From: Leclercia adecarboxylata
Lineage (GTDB): Bacteria > Pseudomonadota > Gammaproteobacteria > Enterobacterales > Enterobacteriaceae
Direction of reading: 5' to 3'
DNA length: 64,000 bases
Assembly (NCBI RefSeq): GCF_006874705.1
Contig: NZ_CP035380.1
Span: 1 to 64,000, forward strand
In this document: in pieces, positions 45,990-54,527 of the stretch
How the letters are laid out: every line of letters begins with the position of its first letter
Numbering within the stretch: position 1 is the stretch's first letter
Made by a program: the position numbers and the translations under genes
The notes under the pieces: model-generated
Database searches by the model: none
The model's input: the letters and a program-made list of their open reading frames with translations, nothing else
What the model was told of the DNA's origin: nothing

Positions 45990-46571
45990 TCATTCTCCTG
46001 AATGAGGGGTATTAAGAAGCAGTTTTATATACTTAAGGCTGTTGGCGAAGACTTCGGGTCTGGCCGTTGCATGCGCCACTACGCTTGAGCCTTCACAGAC
46101 ATTAATGATCATCAAAGCAATATCTGATGGTTCGGCATGGGATGAAAACTCACCTGACTCCATGCCCGCCCTGACGACTTTTGTGAGCCACTCGATTTGC
46201 ATATCGAAATAAAGTGATGTCTGTACAGTAATTGCCTGAGGCAGATTGGCGGTCTCTGCTGACAACGCACAACACAGTGGCAGTAGCGAAGCTTTATGGC
46301 TTTGCGCGAAGATATCGATGTAAGCCGCAATTCTTCTCTCCGCGCTTTTCTCAGTCGCCTCTATCTGCTCAAATACGCGTTGTGTATCAGAGAACGCCTG
46401 TATTACCACCTGCTCACCCAGAATATCTTTGGTCGGGAAATGGTGATGAATACTGGCCTTGGTGATACCCACTATTTTTGATAAATCAGCATAGCTGAAT
46501 GCTGAATACCCTTTTTCGCGCATCAGGTGTTCTGCTTCGCTGAGCAGCCGTTCCCGTGTCATGGTTGTCAT
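45990..46571 (-). CDS. TetR-family repressor of the redox-stress cluster
   Basis: 193-aa TetR/AcrR regulator. HTH MTRERLLSEAEHLMREKGYSAFSYADLSKIVGITKASIHHHF, then a helical ligand domain with Cys (LLPLCCALSAE) that could sense electrophiles, as NemR does. It probably binds the motif repeated upstream of its own gene, the osmC-like gene and the ene-reductase gene. Confidence 0.88.
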   Translation of the reverse strand: MTTMTRERLLSEAEHLMREKGYSAFSYADLSKIVGITKASIHHHFPTKDILGEQVVIQAFSDTQRVFEQIEATEKSAERRIAAYIDIFAQSHKASLLPLCCALSAETANLPQAITVQTSLYFDMQIEWLTKVVRAGMESGEFSSHAEPSDIALMIINVCEGSSVVAHATARPEVFANSLKYIKLLLNTPHSGE

Positions 46572-46583
46572 AATTACTCCATA

Positions 46584-46608
46584 TAATCTACTAGTTGATA
46601 GATTATAT
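46584..46608. promoter_or_regulatory. TetR-regulon operator motif upstream of tetR-type gene
   Basis: ATAATCTACTAGTTGATAGA plus TTATA. It shares CTAGTTGRTAGATTA with the site at 47318, 13 bp before the regulator start: autoregulation. Confidence 0.75.
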
Positions 46609-46712
46609 TGTTGCTATTTTTCCGTAGCAAGTTGTATCACTGACTCAGTATCGTGCAGAGCTGAACGTCACTGCCATCCTGCATTCTGAATGGCAGCATT
46701 ACATCTCTGACA

Positions 46713-47270
46713 TCACGCCAGGCGTGTAATCATTTCAACCGGATTAGCCAGAGTATCGTGGATTGGCGAATTCTTTTGCATTTCGCTGACCAGCGCTTCT
46801 AACTCCTCGCGACTGGCGGTCTTGCTCGTAAGGTGAACATCGACGCGAATAGATTTCGCACCTTTACGCACGTTGCTGTCCAGCCCAAGGAAGCCGTTGA
46901 GGTTGATATCGAAATTAAGATCCAGCTCGATACCGTCCAGGTCGATCCCTTTTTCAGCAGCCATCATGGTAAGGGTGGCGGTATAACAGCCAGCCAGCGC
47001 CTGCATGATGTATTCAGTCGGGCTCATGCCGGTATCGGTGCCGAGTAAACCTGCGGGTTCATCACCGATATTAGAAAATTTCCCCACACGGCTGGTATCG
47101 ATAACGCCGTTCTGGATTGTGGCGCCGGTCTCTGTGCGAACGGTTAATCCGCCGCTGGAACGGGCTTTCATCTGGAAAGTCAGGTTACCCAGGCCAGGCT
47201 GGCTGCGAACTGCTTCACGGGTATTGTGGATCGCAGCTGCGTCTGCAGAAGGTTTAACGGTAGTAGACAT
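46713..47270 (-). CDS. OsmC/Ohr-family protein
   Basis: 185-aa OsmC-fold protein. Contains EYIMQALAGCYTATLTMMAAEKGIDLDGIE with the Cys typical of the family. Only that Cys is clearly conserved, so peroxidase activity is uncertain. I start at MSTTVKPSADA (47270); the extension to 47327 overlaps the operator. Preceded by its own copy of the shared operator. Confidence 0.87.
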   Translation of the reverse strand: MSTTVKPSADAAAIHNTREAVRSQPGLGNLTFQMKARSSGGLTVRTETGATIQNGVIDTSRVGKFSNIGDEPAGLLGTDTGMSPTEYIMQALAGCYTATLTMMAAEKGIDLDGIELDLNFDINLNGFLGLDSNVRKGAKSIRVDVHLTSKTASREELEALVSEMQKNSPIHDTLANPVEMITRLA

Positions 47271-47317
47271 AATGGCTCCTGTAATTTCTTGATAAAAGGT
47301 ATAGCTGGTGTAATCAG

Positions 47318-47342
47318 TACCAACCATCTAGTTGGTAGATTA
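47318..47342. promoter_or_regulatory. TetR-regulon operator motif upstream of osmC-like gene
   Basis: TACCAACCATCTAGTTGGTA then GATTA; the first 14 bases are identical to the site at 45191. Confidence 0.78.
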
Positions 47343-47456
47343 ATATCGCGAACCTCTTTTGTCTACTCTTTTATAAAAAATAGGGGGAAAAGAACCCAGC
47401 AGGCTGTTTTATTTCATAATAACCATTTGATTTTTTTTTATAATCTTCCCAGCCGC

Positions 47457-48041
47457 TCACTCTTGCAGCAATCCAGCCTTTACCCGAAGGATAGTCTGGC
47501 GGGTGGTATTAAATTCCCGGGCAATAGCACTGATACTGATGCCAGCATTTAGGCGCTCTGTCACTGTTTGCTTTTGTTCCTCGCTCAGGATGGGGGGGCG
47601 ACCGAAGCGTTTTCCAGCCGCTTTTGCCCTCGCAATACCTGAATACGTTCGCTCAAGCAGCAAATCCCGCTCAAACTCCGCTACAGCAGAAATTACCTGC
47701 ATAGTCATTTTTCCGGCCGGACTGGTCAAGTCAACGCCTCCGAGTGCGAGACAATGAACGCGAATATCTAAAGCCGCCAGTTGCTCTACTGTTTTTCGGA
47801 TATCCATCGCATTACGACCCAGACGGTCAAGTTTGGTGACAATCAGTACATCCCCATTTTCCATGCGATCTAGCAACCGGATAAATCCGGGGCGTTCGCT
47901 GGCAGCAACCGAGCCACTGATATGCTCCTCAATAAGTCGTTGGGATCTGATGGCAAAACCCGCCGCTTCAATTTCACGACGCTGGTTTTCTGTGGTCTGT
48001 TCCAGAGTTGAGACCCTGCAGTAGGCAAAAACACGTGACAT
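47457..48041 (-). CDS. tnpR: Tn3-family serine resolvase TnpR
   Basis: 194-aa site-specific recombinase that resolves cointegrates. Catalytic Ser in [14 protein letters not shown], family motifs [37 protein letters not shown], and a C-terminal HTH ([23 protein letters not shown]). Full length. It is divergent from a truncated tnpA, as in Tn3/Tn5403-like elements (element name tentative). Confidence 0.93.
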   Translation of the reverse strand: MSRVFAYCRVSTLEQTTENQRREIEAAGFAIRSQRLIEEHISGSVAASERPGFIRLLDRMENGDVLIVTKLDRLGRNAMDIRKTVEQLAALDIRVHCLALGGVDLTSPAGKMTMQVISAVAEFERDLLLERTYSGIARAKAAGKRFGRPPILSEEQKQTVTERLNAGISISAIAREFNTTRQTILRVKAGLLQE

Positions 48042-48200
48042 GGGAAACTTTCCGTACGAAATGGATGTCCGAATTATAACGTGTGTCCGAAATTAATTTC
48101 ACTAAGTTTCGGACATGTGCTGTAAGTGGTGTACGAAACCGACCGGTTTCGGTCAGTGTAAAGCGATAACCAAAACGAACTATATGCAGAGGAAGCATTT
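48042..48200. other. Resolution site (res) region between tnpR and tnpA
   Basis: 159-bp intergenic region rich in resolvase-like half-sites: several TGTCCGAA/TTCGGACA elements (for example GTGTCCGAAATTA and AGTTTCGGACATGTG) and ACCGACCGGTTTCGGT. It should hold res and the divergent promoters. Confidence 0.75.
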
Positions 48201-48530
48201 ATGCCACGGAGACAAATACTCAGCAGTGAAGAAAAAGAGCGCTTGCTGGTTGTGCCGGATGATGACGTTCTTCTGGCGCGCATGTGTTTTTTGAGTGAAC
48301 ATGACCTCGCTCTTATTAATAAACACCGCAGACCTGCAAATCGCCTGGGCTTTGCTGTTTTACTCTGTTATTTGCGAGGGTCGGGGTTTCCTCCCGACAA
48401 AAATATTTCCCCTCACGACGGGGTTGTTTCCCGGCTTGCGGCTCATTTGAAACTTCAGCCTGATTTGTGGGCCGAGTATGCATCAAGAGAGGTCACCCGC
48501 TGGGAGCATCTGGCTGAACTATACCGCTAT
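48201..48530 (+). pseudogene. tnpA: Tn3-family transposase, N-terminal 110 residues only
   Basis: MPRRQILSSEEKERLLVVPDDD to REVTRWEHLAELYRYP, a typical start of a Tn3-family TnpA of about 1000 residues. It is cut at about 48530, where an IS3-family transposase C-terminus continues in the same frame. Not functional. Possibly the 5' part of the remnant at 41328. Confidence 0.87.
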
Positions 48531-48895
48531 CCGGCGACGATAAGAACTGACCAGGGGCCGGAGTTCACTTGCCGTGCACTGGATCAATGGGCCTTTGAGC
48601 ATGGTGTTGAGTTGCGCTTAATCCAGCCGGGCAAGCCAACGCAGAACGGATTTATTGAGAGCTTTAACTGACGATTTCGCGATGAATGTTTGAATGAGCA
48701 CTGGTTCAGCGATATCGTTCATGCCAGGAAAATTATTAATGACTGGCGGCAGGATTATAACGAATGCCGCCCGCACTCCACGCTGAATTATCAGACACCG
48801 TCTGAATTTGCAGCGGGCTGGAGAAAGGGTCATTCTGAGAATGAAGATTCCGACGTTACTAACTGAGTGTTGTATCTAATCGTGGGGGCAGGTCA
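48531..48895 (+). mobile_element. IS3-family element, 3' remnant
   Basis: Encodes the end of an IS3-type OrfB: ATIRTDQGPEF...QPGKPTQNGFIESFN, then an in-frame TGA at 48669-48671 where related proteins read on (RFRDECLNEHWF), then NDWRQDYNECRPHSTLNY. It ends with the inverted-repeat-like GTGGGGGCAGGTCA. Truncated at the 5' side and with a stop, so inactive. Confidence 0.82.
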
Positions 48896-48993
48896 GCCAG
48901 GATGTCGATTGGATCGAACGACTCTGCCCTATCGGACGTACCGCATACAAATTCTGTATTTTTTGTTGACTAAGGATTATGAGTTTAACTTGC

Positions 48994-49275
48994 AAGTTAG
49001 ACGGACACTTTTCTTCGTGTGATAGAAACGGGAAGTTTTTCCTACGAAATTAATAATAAAATAGTATTTATTCAACAAGTTACATCAAAATATTAAGTTA
49101 GACGGACACTTTTCTTTTTGGTTAAAGCCATCCTCAGGGTGAGCAATGTCCTTTTAGTCCTAATGCATTGATATTTATTATTAATTTACCCATACATCCA
49201 AGTCGGACAGACATATTTTTTTGTCTGAGCTGCAGGCATCTGTAAAAAACCTCTTAACCTTGACGGACAAATTAC
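48994..49275. repeat. Iteron-like direct repeats upstream of an HTH gene
   Basis: AAGTTAGACGGACACTTTTC occurs at 48994 and 49095. Related forms (AAGTCGGACAGACA at 49201 and TTGACGGACAAAT near 49258) follow at about 100 and 60 bp. They lie in the 530-bp gap before the gene at 49426 and could be operators or replication iterons. No gene is visible in 48896-49425. Confidence 0.5.
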
Positions 49276-49425
49276 TTATAGAGCAATTCAAAACCGCCGC
49301 AGAAAGTGGCCCCTAGCATTTATTACGTAATTGATTCTAAATATAAATGAGTCTGCGGGTTTATCACCAGAAGTTTGACCATTACAAAAACGCAAAATAG
49401 AATAAATGTCAAACTGAGGTAACTT

Positions 49426-50067
49426 ATGAACAAACATACCACAACAGAACTAGAGCTGAGCGCAAAAGTGACGCTGGCTGATTTTCAACTAAGTCTTCTG
49501 AAAAGGATTAATAACATCGCGGTCTCACTGATGCCTGAGTTTGAAGATAAAAACCAAGCATTGGACGCAATCACGCTGGATGATGGTTCACTGATGCAAC
49601 TGCTCTGCTCCATTCAGATGGAACAAAAGACGCGTGCTTCAGAACAAGAGATGCGTAAAGTACGCCGTCGCCGCGAAAATCTGGAGGCTTTTTACAAGAG
49701 CCTCCAGGAGCTTGGTGGCACCCTTAAGGTTAACGACGTGGCCGATAAGCTGGGCATCACCCGCCAAGCAGTAAATGTCCAAGTAAAAAAGAATCAGCTC
49801 ATTGCGTTTAAACAAAACACCGATTATATCTTCCCGGCCTTCCAGTTTACCGATAAAGGCCTGGTGCCCGGGTTTAAAGAAGTCATGAGCGCGTTTGATG
49901 AAGACACGCATCCAATGCTTCGTCTCGGTGTGCTGAAAACGCCGATTCAACTCAGTGAAGACGTGACAAAAACGCCGATTCAGATCATGCAGGATGGCGC
50001 AAAGCCCGACGAACTGGAGCTCGCAATACGTTCTGCGAGATTGTGCGGCAACCATACTGCCAACTAA
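49426..50067 (+). CDS. Putative HTH DNA-binding plasmid protein
   Basis: 213-aa cytoplasmic protein. N-terminal helical part, a basic stretch (EMRKVRRRRENLEAF), and a likely helix-turn-helix (TLKVNDVADKLGITRQAVNVQVKKN). Near the C-terminus KTPIQLSEDV/KTPIQIMQD is an internal duplication. I do not recognise the family. Flanked by direct repeats (upstream) and the 42-bp array (downstream), it could be a regulator, replication or partition protein; this is inference. Confidence 0.65.
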   Translation: MNKHTTTELELSAKVTLADFQLSLLKRINNIAVSLMPEFEDKNQALDAITLDDGSLMQLLCSIQMEQKTRASEQEMRKVRRRRENLEAFYKSLQELGGTLKVNDVADKLGITRQAVNVQVKKNQLIAFKQNTDYIFPAFQFTDKGLVPGFKEVMSAFDEDTHPMLRLGVLKTPIQLSEDVTKTPIQIMQDGAKPDELELAIRSARLCGNHTAN

Positions 50068-50385
50068 CCTGTAATGTGGGGGAATGCTCAAAATATTAGA
50101 GCATTCTCAGTGAATTATAGTCAGAATACCTTTGAAGTATACCTTTAACACTGCATGTAACCTCGCCGAATATCAGTAACAGCCTGCCCGGAAACAACAG
50201 GAATACGAGGAGATTTTACAAGCTGCCTTCTATGAGGGAAACAGTAGTAGATGAACTGTAATTTATAATTATTGGACTGATACTTAGCATGTGTCTCAAG
50301 TTAACAAGGGCGTTCATAATGATTAGCAATGAGGCAGATAATGATATGCAGAAGGAAGTTCAGGTTATGCTCTAGTACCCATTCA

Positions 50386-50938
50386 CTAATAACTTTCCAT
50401 CCATCAATTACGGTCCACAGTCCATCTTTGATAGTTTTCCGCTCATTAATCACGGTTCATAGTCCATATATAATGGATTTCTACTCATTAATCACGGTCC
50501 ACAGTCCATCTTTGATGGCTTTCTACTCATCAATTACGGCCCACAGTCCATCTTTGATGATTTTCTACTCATTAATCACGGTCCACAGTCCATCTTTGAT
50601 GGCTTTCTACTCATCAATTACGGCCCACAGTCCATCTTTGATGATTTTCTAGTCATTAATTACGGTCCACAGTCCATCTTTGATGATTTTCTACTCATTA
50701 ATCACGGTCCACAGTCCATCTTTGATGGCTTTCTACTCATCAATTACGGCCCACAGTCCATCTTTGATGATTTTCTAGTCATTAATTACGGCCCACAGTC
50801 CATCTTTGATGGCTTTCTACACATCAATCACAGTCCACAGTCCATCTTTGGTGGCTTTCTACTCATCAATTATGGTCCACAGTCCATCTTTGGTGGCTTT
50901 CCTACTCATCAACCACGGTTCACAATCCATATTTGATA
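50386..50938. repeat. Thirteen tandem 42-bp repeats
   Basis: The core CCACAGTCCATCTTTGATGG recurs every 42 bp from 50415 to 50877, with a last copy at 50920 after one extra base. Two unit types partly alternate (ending GGCTTTCTA or GATTTTCTA), giving an 84-bp higher-order pattern. End copies are degenerate. 42 is a multiple of three, so a 14-residue repeat appears open in one frame but is broken by TAG codons; I regard it as non-coding. The rest of 50068-51163 shows no gene. Confidence 0.92.
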
Positions 50939-51163
50939 ATGTTATAAACCGTAAAGGAACTTCACGAATTTACGACAGCAATATTTATGGAGATACACTT
51001 TACATCATTTAACCGATGGAGTTTTTAGACGCTATGTTAAACATCCAAGTAATTGTGACAAACTGGCTCGTTAATAAAGTCTTTCTTATATCAAATCAAA
51101 GCAGGAGTGACACCTTTACTGCGGAAAAGAGTTCTACTGCTTTGTCTTAGAATATCCATTTTT

Positions 51164-51431
51164 CCTCCTAGCTATAAACTTCTGGGCATTCTCTTTTACC
51201 AACAGAAATTACGAAGACAATCATCTACTCGTCTATGCCTGATAGGCAAAATGATAACCTGAAAACCTGAACTTTATCTTGTAACAGTCAGGTACGCCAC
51301 GAAGTTACTTCGCTTAAATTCGGGATGATTCAAGCACTTTAGCCAGTATCTTTTTTAACTGTTCACGTACTGTTGAGCCTAGCTTCGCCATTCCTTTAGT
51401 GCCCTCTCATCGTAATCAAAAAATACGCCAT
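51164..51431 (-). pseudogene. relE: Decayed RelE-family toxin gene
   Basis: Reading the minus strand with frame changes recovers MAYF-DYDERALKEWR-KLGSTVREQLKKILAKVLES, then PDCYKIKFRFSGY and IVFVISVGKRECPEVYS, which follow the order of RelE toxins. At least three frameshifts and several stops are needed. Its start overlaps the relB stop (TGATG). Confidence 0.75.
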
Positions 51432-51630
51432 CAGAGTTCATCCAGAATTACACGCACAGGCTTAGGATTGCGAAGACGCTCTTTCACTATCTCACGAACT
51501 CAGCATCTTCATCACTCGAAAGTGTTTTTTTGAACGGCAAGCGTTTATTGTCAGCGATATATTCAAGCATGAGAAGAAGCGCTCAATACCATTAGGTCTT
51601 AAATTTCACATCTACCGTTTTCTCAGCCAT
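51431..51630 (-). pseudogene. relB: Decayed RelB-family antitoxin gene
   Basis: MAEKTVDVKFKT at the start, then out of frame NGIERFFSC, then LEYIADNKRLPFKKTLSSDEDAEFV and IVKERLRNPKPVRVILDEL. The order matches RelB-type antitoxins; two frame changes and a short deletion make it non-functional. Confidence 0.75.
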
Positions 51631-51700
51631 AAGCTCGTCTACCAAACGTACCATCTCTTCCTTTTTCCTTTCCTTCAGCATTACAACCTGACAGCAAAAG

Positions 51701-51850
51701 TTATTCAGTGATTGCTATATACATGATTTTCTCGGTCATTTTCTCCACTGTTCTGCCATCATCATATATCGCCGAGGCGGCTTCATCACAACCGCGATAA
51801 GACTCCACAACGTCTAACAAGCATCTTCTTGTTGGAGCCTTAGTAGTCAT
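51701..51850 (-). CDS. 49-aa small protein in the iteron-controlled operon
   Basis: MTTKAPTRRCLLDVVESYRGCDEAASAIYDDGRTVEKMTEKIMYIAITE (written in part: starts MTTKAPTRRC, ends MYIAITE). Its ATG lies 1 bp after the stop of the 161-aa gene, so the two are probably translationally coupled. Not recognised. Confidence 0.5.
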   Translation of the reverse strand: MTTKAPTRRCLLDVVESYRGCDEAASAIYDDGRTVEKMTEKIMYIAITE

Positions 51851-51851
51851 A

Positions 51852-52337
51852 TCAGACATCCTCACTCTTAATGTTTTTCAACTTTCTGATCTTTCTTGAC
51901 AGTTCAATATTGTATTTATGGAAATACTCAAGCGAATCTCTATAAAGGCAGAATTTACTTTCATACTCAAAAATTAAGCGCCATTCCCACTCTGTACATT
52001 TTGGAAAACAATTTATCGAATACATTCCCGCTTTCAATGGCTTTACACGAATTGCGCGATGCATAGCCGGGACACCTTTTAGACGCGATGCGTAATCATC
52101 CCAGTTAATAGTCAATTTCTTTGCACTACCAATATGTCCAAGTCTTGGCGCATAGCGACCAAGTTTTTCTGAATCGTGTTTTTGTACATTACTAGTTGAA
52201 ATAATCTCTTTGTTACGTTTTTTCCAGATTGTCCAGTAATTATCGATCTCATCTTTAGCTTCAGCAGCAACGCTATCAATGCTTCTGATGTTCTGCGCCC
52301 GATGTGCTTCGTACAGCTTGATTAGCAAATCTTTCAT
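51852..52337 (-). CDS. Unknown 161-aa protein downstream of a hairpin-iteron array
   Basis: Basic cytoplasmic protein (MKDLLIKLYEAHRAQNIRSID..., LTINWDDYASRLKGVPAMHRAI, C-terminus SRKIRKLKNIK). The ATG at 52337 has a strong AGGAGGAG at 4 bp, which supports real expression; the longer start at 52367 is rejected. The family is not recognised. The array at 52562 lies 225 bp upstream, and the product may bind it. A stability, partition or replication-control role is inferred from context only. Confidence 0.65.
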   Translation of the reverse strand: MKDLLIKLYEAHRAQNIRSIDSVAAEAKDEIDNYWTIWKKRNKEIISTSNVQKHDSEKLGRYAPRLGHIGSAKKLTINWDDYASRLKGVPAMHRAIRVKPLKAGMYSINCFPKCTEWEWRLIFEYESKFCLYRDSLEYFHKYNIELSRKIRKLKNIKSEDV

Positions 52338-52561
52338 GCACTCCTCCTGTATCTCAATACTATACATGAAGTATGCCGTCTTCCACGTCGGATAGAAGAG
52401 GATTTTGGACTACACCCAGACGAGTTTTAGCTCAGCGCCGGTACCAGTTAGGTCGTGATGGGGATTAAGATTGTTAGGTGTCGAATGGTGCCATTAATAA
52501 AGTTACTTTTTTAAGTACCCTGCATATCTTCAAAAGTTTGATTAATACTTGTAACACTTTT

Positions 52562-52805
52562 ACTTAAAAAGTCGCACATGACATATTTCTCCATGTTTAA
52601 CTTTTCCTACAAAAGTTAAACATGAGCAATTCATGTATGTTTAACTTTTTGGCTAAAAGTTGAACATGAGAAACTCGTGTATGTTTAACTTTTTGACTAA
52701 AAGTTAAACATATCGCAACCTTTTATGTGGGTCTTTTACAGAAAAAGTCGAACATGGTGCATGTGAATTATGCTTGCCTTTTATCCAAAAAGTTGCACAT
52801 AAGCA
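52562..52805. repeat. Array of hairpin-forming iterons
   Basis: Units of the type AAAAGTYRMACATG occur in both orientations. Three consecutive head-to-head pairs form hairpins with 12-14-bp arms and 4-6-nt loops, such as ATGTTTAACTTTT paired with AAAAGTTAAACAT at 52592-52622. Single direct units flank them (AAAAAGTCGCACATG at 52566, AAAAAGTCGAACATGG near 52742, AAAAAGTTGCACAT near 52788). At least nine units in total. Typical of origin, partition or multi-site operator DNA. Confidence 0.8.
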
Positions 52806-54527
52806 GTAAGCTAAATCCAGTCTGCTGTTAAATTAATACAGCCTCTGGTAAAAAAGTGTTATATGTATAAGAGTTAGTATTGACCTACGGATCTAACTAA
52901 TTCATTAACAGTGTTAGAGGACAGGGACCACAGAAAAGTAAATTTAAATCTTATTTTTTGCGGTTTTCTATTATAGTTTTCATTCCATAAGTTTTGAAAT
53001 CCCTTATGTAGGCAAGGTTAGAAAGAGGACGTGTATAAGATGCATTTTCATTCACAACAGATTTTATTTAAGATGTTCAATTGTTTTTTATGATGAAATG
53101 TCAATAACTCAGTTTTTCAACTTTCTAGAACCCATGTCTTTGCAAGATTACGTTAATTTAAATTCCAATGACAAAATTTCCTTTTCAGCCTGATAATATT
53201 ATAGCCATACATAAACCCTCTCTCGCTCTAGTACACGACCAAGCGTTTTTTTGTATGTTGTGTAACAAAAAAACATATTGGTTCAAAGAGATTTCTCAAT
53301 CTATGATTTGTGATCATAAGATCTTTCTATGATGAAAATATCTTTACCAGATTCACGTAATATGGGGGGGATGAAATGGAAATGTTCAATTGTTGCCTTG
53401 ATGAATGTCAACCACAAAAATGGTGTTGTCTCGTTAGTAAACGATTGGCATCCAAATTTATTATTTTTGAGAATAGGTTATTACTTCGCCCCCCAAAATT
53501 TATCTGCTTATTCCTAGAAAACACAACACAATATTATTACTTGCACTCAAGAGTTTGAAATATCTTCTTTGAAGACAATTGAAGATTACGCGTTATTACC
53601 TCGCATAATATATCTATAGTCGATAAATCCCTACGAACCAGGTATACCTTCCATAAAATTTCCGCTTGAGGATATGAAATTTTAGCTGATCTATCCTTAG
53701 ATAGCATGTGGGTAAAGATAAATGAAGCGCTGCGTTATGTCCTTAAGTTTGCAAGTCATCGGCAGGATTTTATTACTAGGTTGAGCGTCTTCATTTACGC
53801 GACTGAGGAATGAGGATAGAAAATGAAACTTAGTGAAGGTCCGAGTGTCTTGTTAGTAGCGCAACTTTCAACCTAGGTACAAGTAGCAAGCAGAAAGATG
53901 GCATGGACTCCTAATAGTAAAATATAATTTGTGTAAGTATTTTACTTAATCTAACCAGTTACTGTTAGATATCTCCATATATATCATTTCTCCGTGTTTC
54001 AGTATGGAATGCCTAGACTGTAAACTGCAATCGATACATGCTCTAAAACCATCGATAATGCATAAGCCCATTAACCGCCTGTTATGCACTTTGCTATGAG
54101 CATATTCCAGACATGCGAGGAGGGTTGCCAAGAGTCGCCTATTTATATGCGCCCTATTTTCTCACCAATTTCTTGAATAAATGACATAACGTTTTTTTGA
54201 ATCGAAGTTCGATAAACTCGATTAACTATTTATTATTTAATATGTGCCAACATAAAAATCAGAATGGTAAAAGCTAATCAATCCCACAATAAGTTTAATG
54301 ATGCTTATTGTAGAATCATCCTCTTCCATTTTTGCATTGCTTTTAGATAAAGCTATTGGCTTATCAAAAGCATGTTGTAATCGTACAGCTAAGAACAAGT
54401 GCTTCAAGTCTACTTATTAAAATGTACCTTTGAAAAAGTAGTCTTTCTGCGGTACGCTTCACGGGACCATTTCCCCTGAGTTTTCGCACAGCGCGCCGGA
54501 CGTTTTCCGGCCGGACCGGAGCCTGAC
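52806..54527. other. 1.7-kb AT-rich stretch without a recognisable gene
   Basis: Only short frames (up to about 60 codons) with no ribosome-binding site or homology that I can see. Base composition is very AT-rich compared with the following recombinase gene. It may be decayed plasmid backbone. Confidence 0.6.

Noticed and set aside
50329..50652. Coding repeat protein with 14-residue units
   Set aside because: The frame is interrupted by TAG within the repeats, has no ribosome-binding site, and the composition is odd; the open frame follows from the 42-bp period.
50386..50938. CRISPR array
   Set aside because: Units are contiguous 42-bp repeats with no unique spacers and no cas genes nearby.
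52562..52805. CRISPR-like or integron attC array
   Set aside because: Units are inverted pairs without spacers of constant size, and there are no attC consensus ends or integrase gene of the IntI type.
53329..53558. Two overlapping plus-strand frames of about 60 aa
   Set aside because: Very short, mutually overlapping in different frames and without start signals.
53946..54131. 61-aa minus-strand frame in the AT-rich desert
   Set aside because: No ribosome-binding site, no recognised family and no conserved context; chance frame is as likely.
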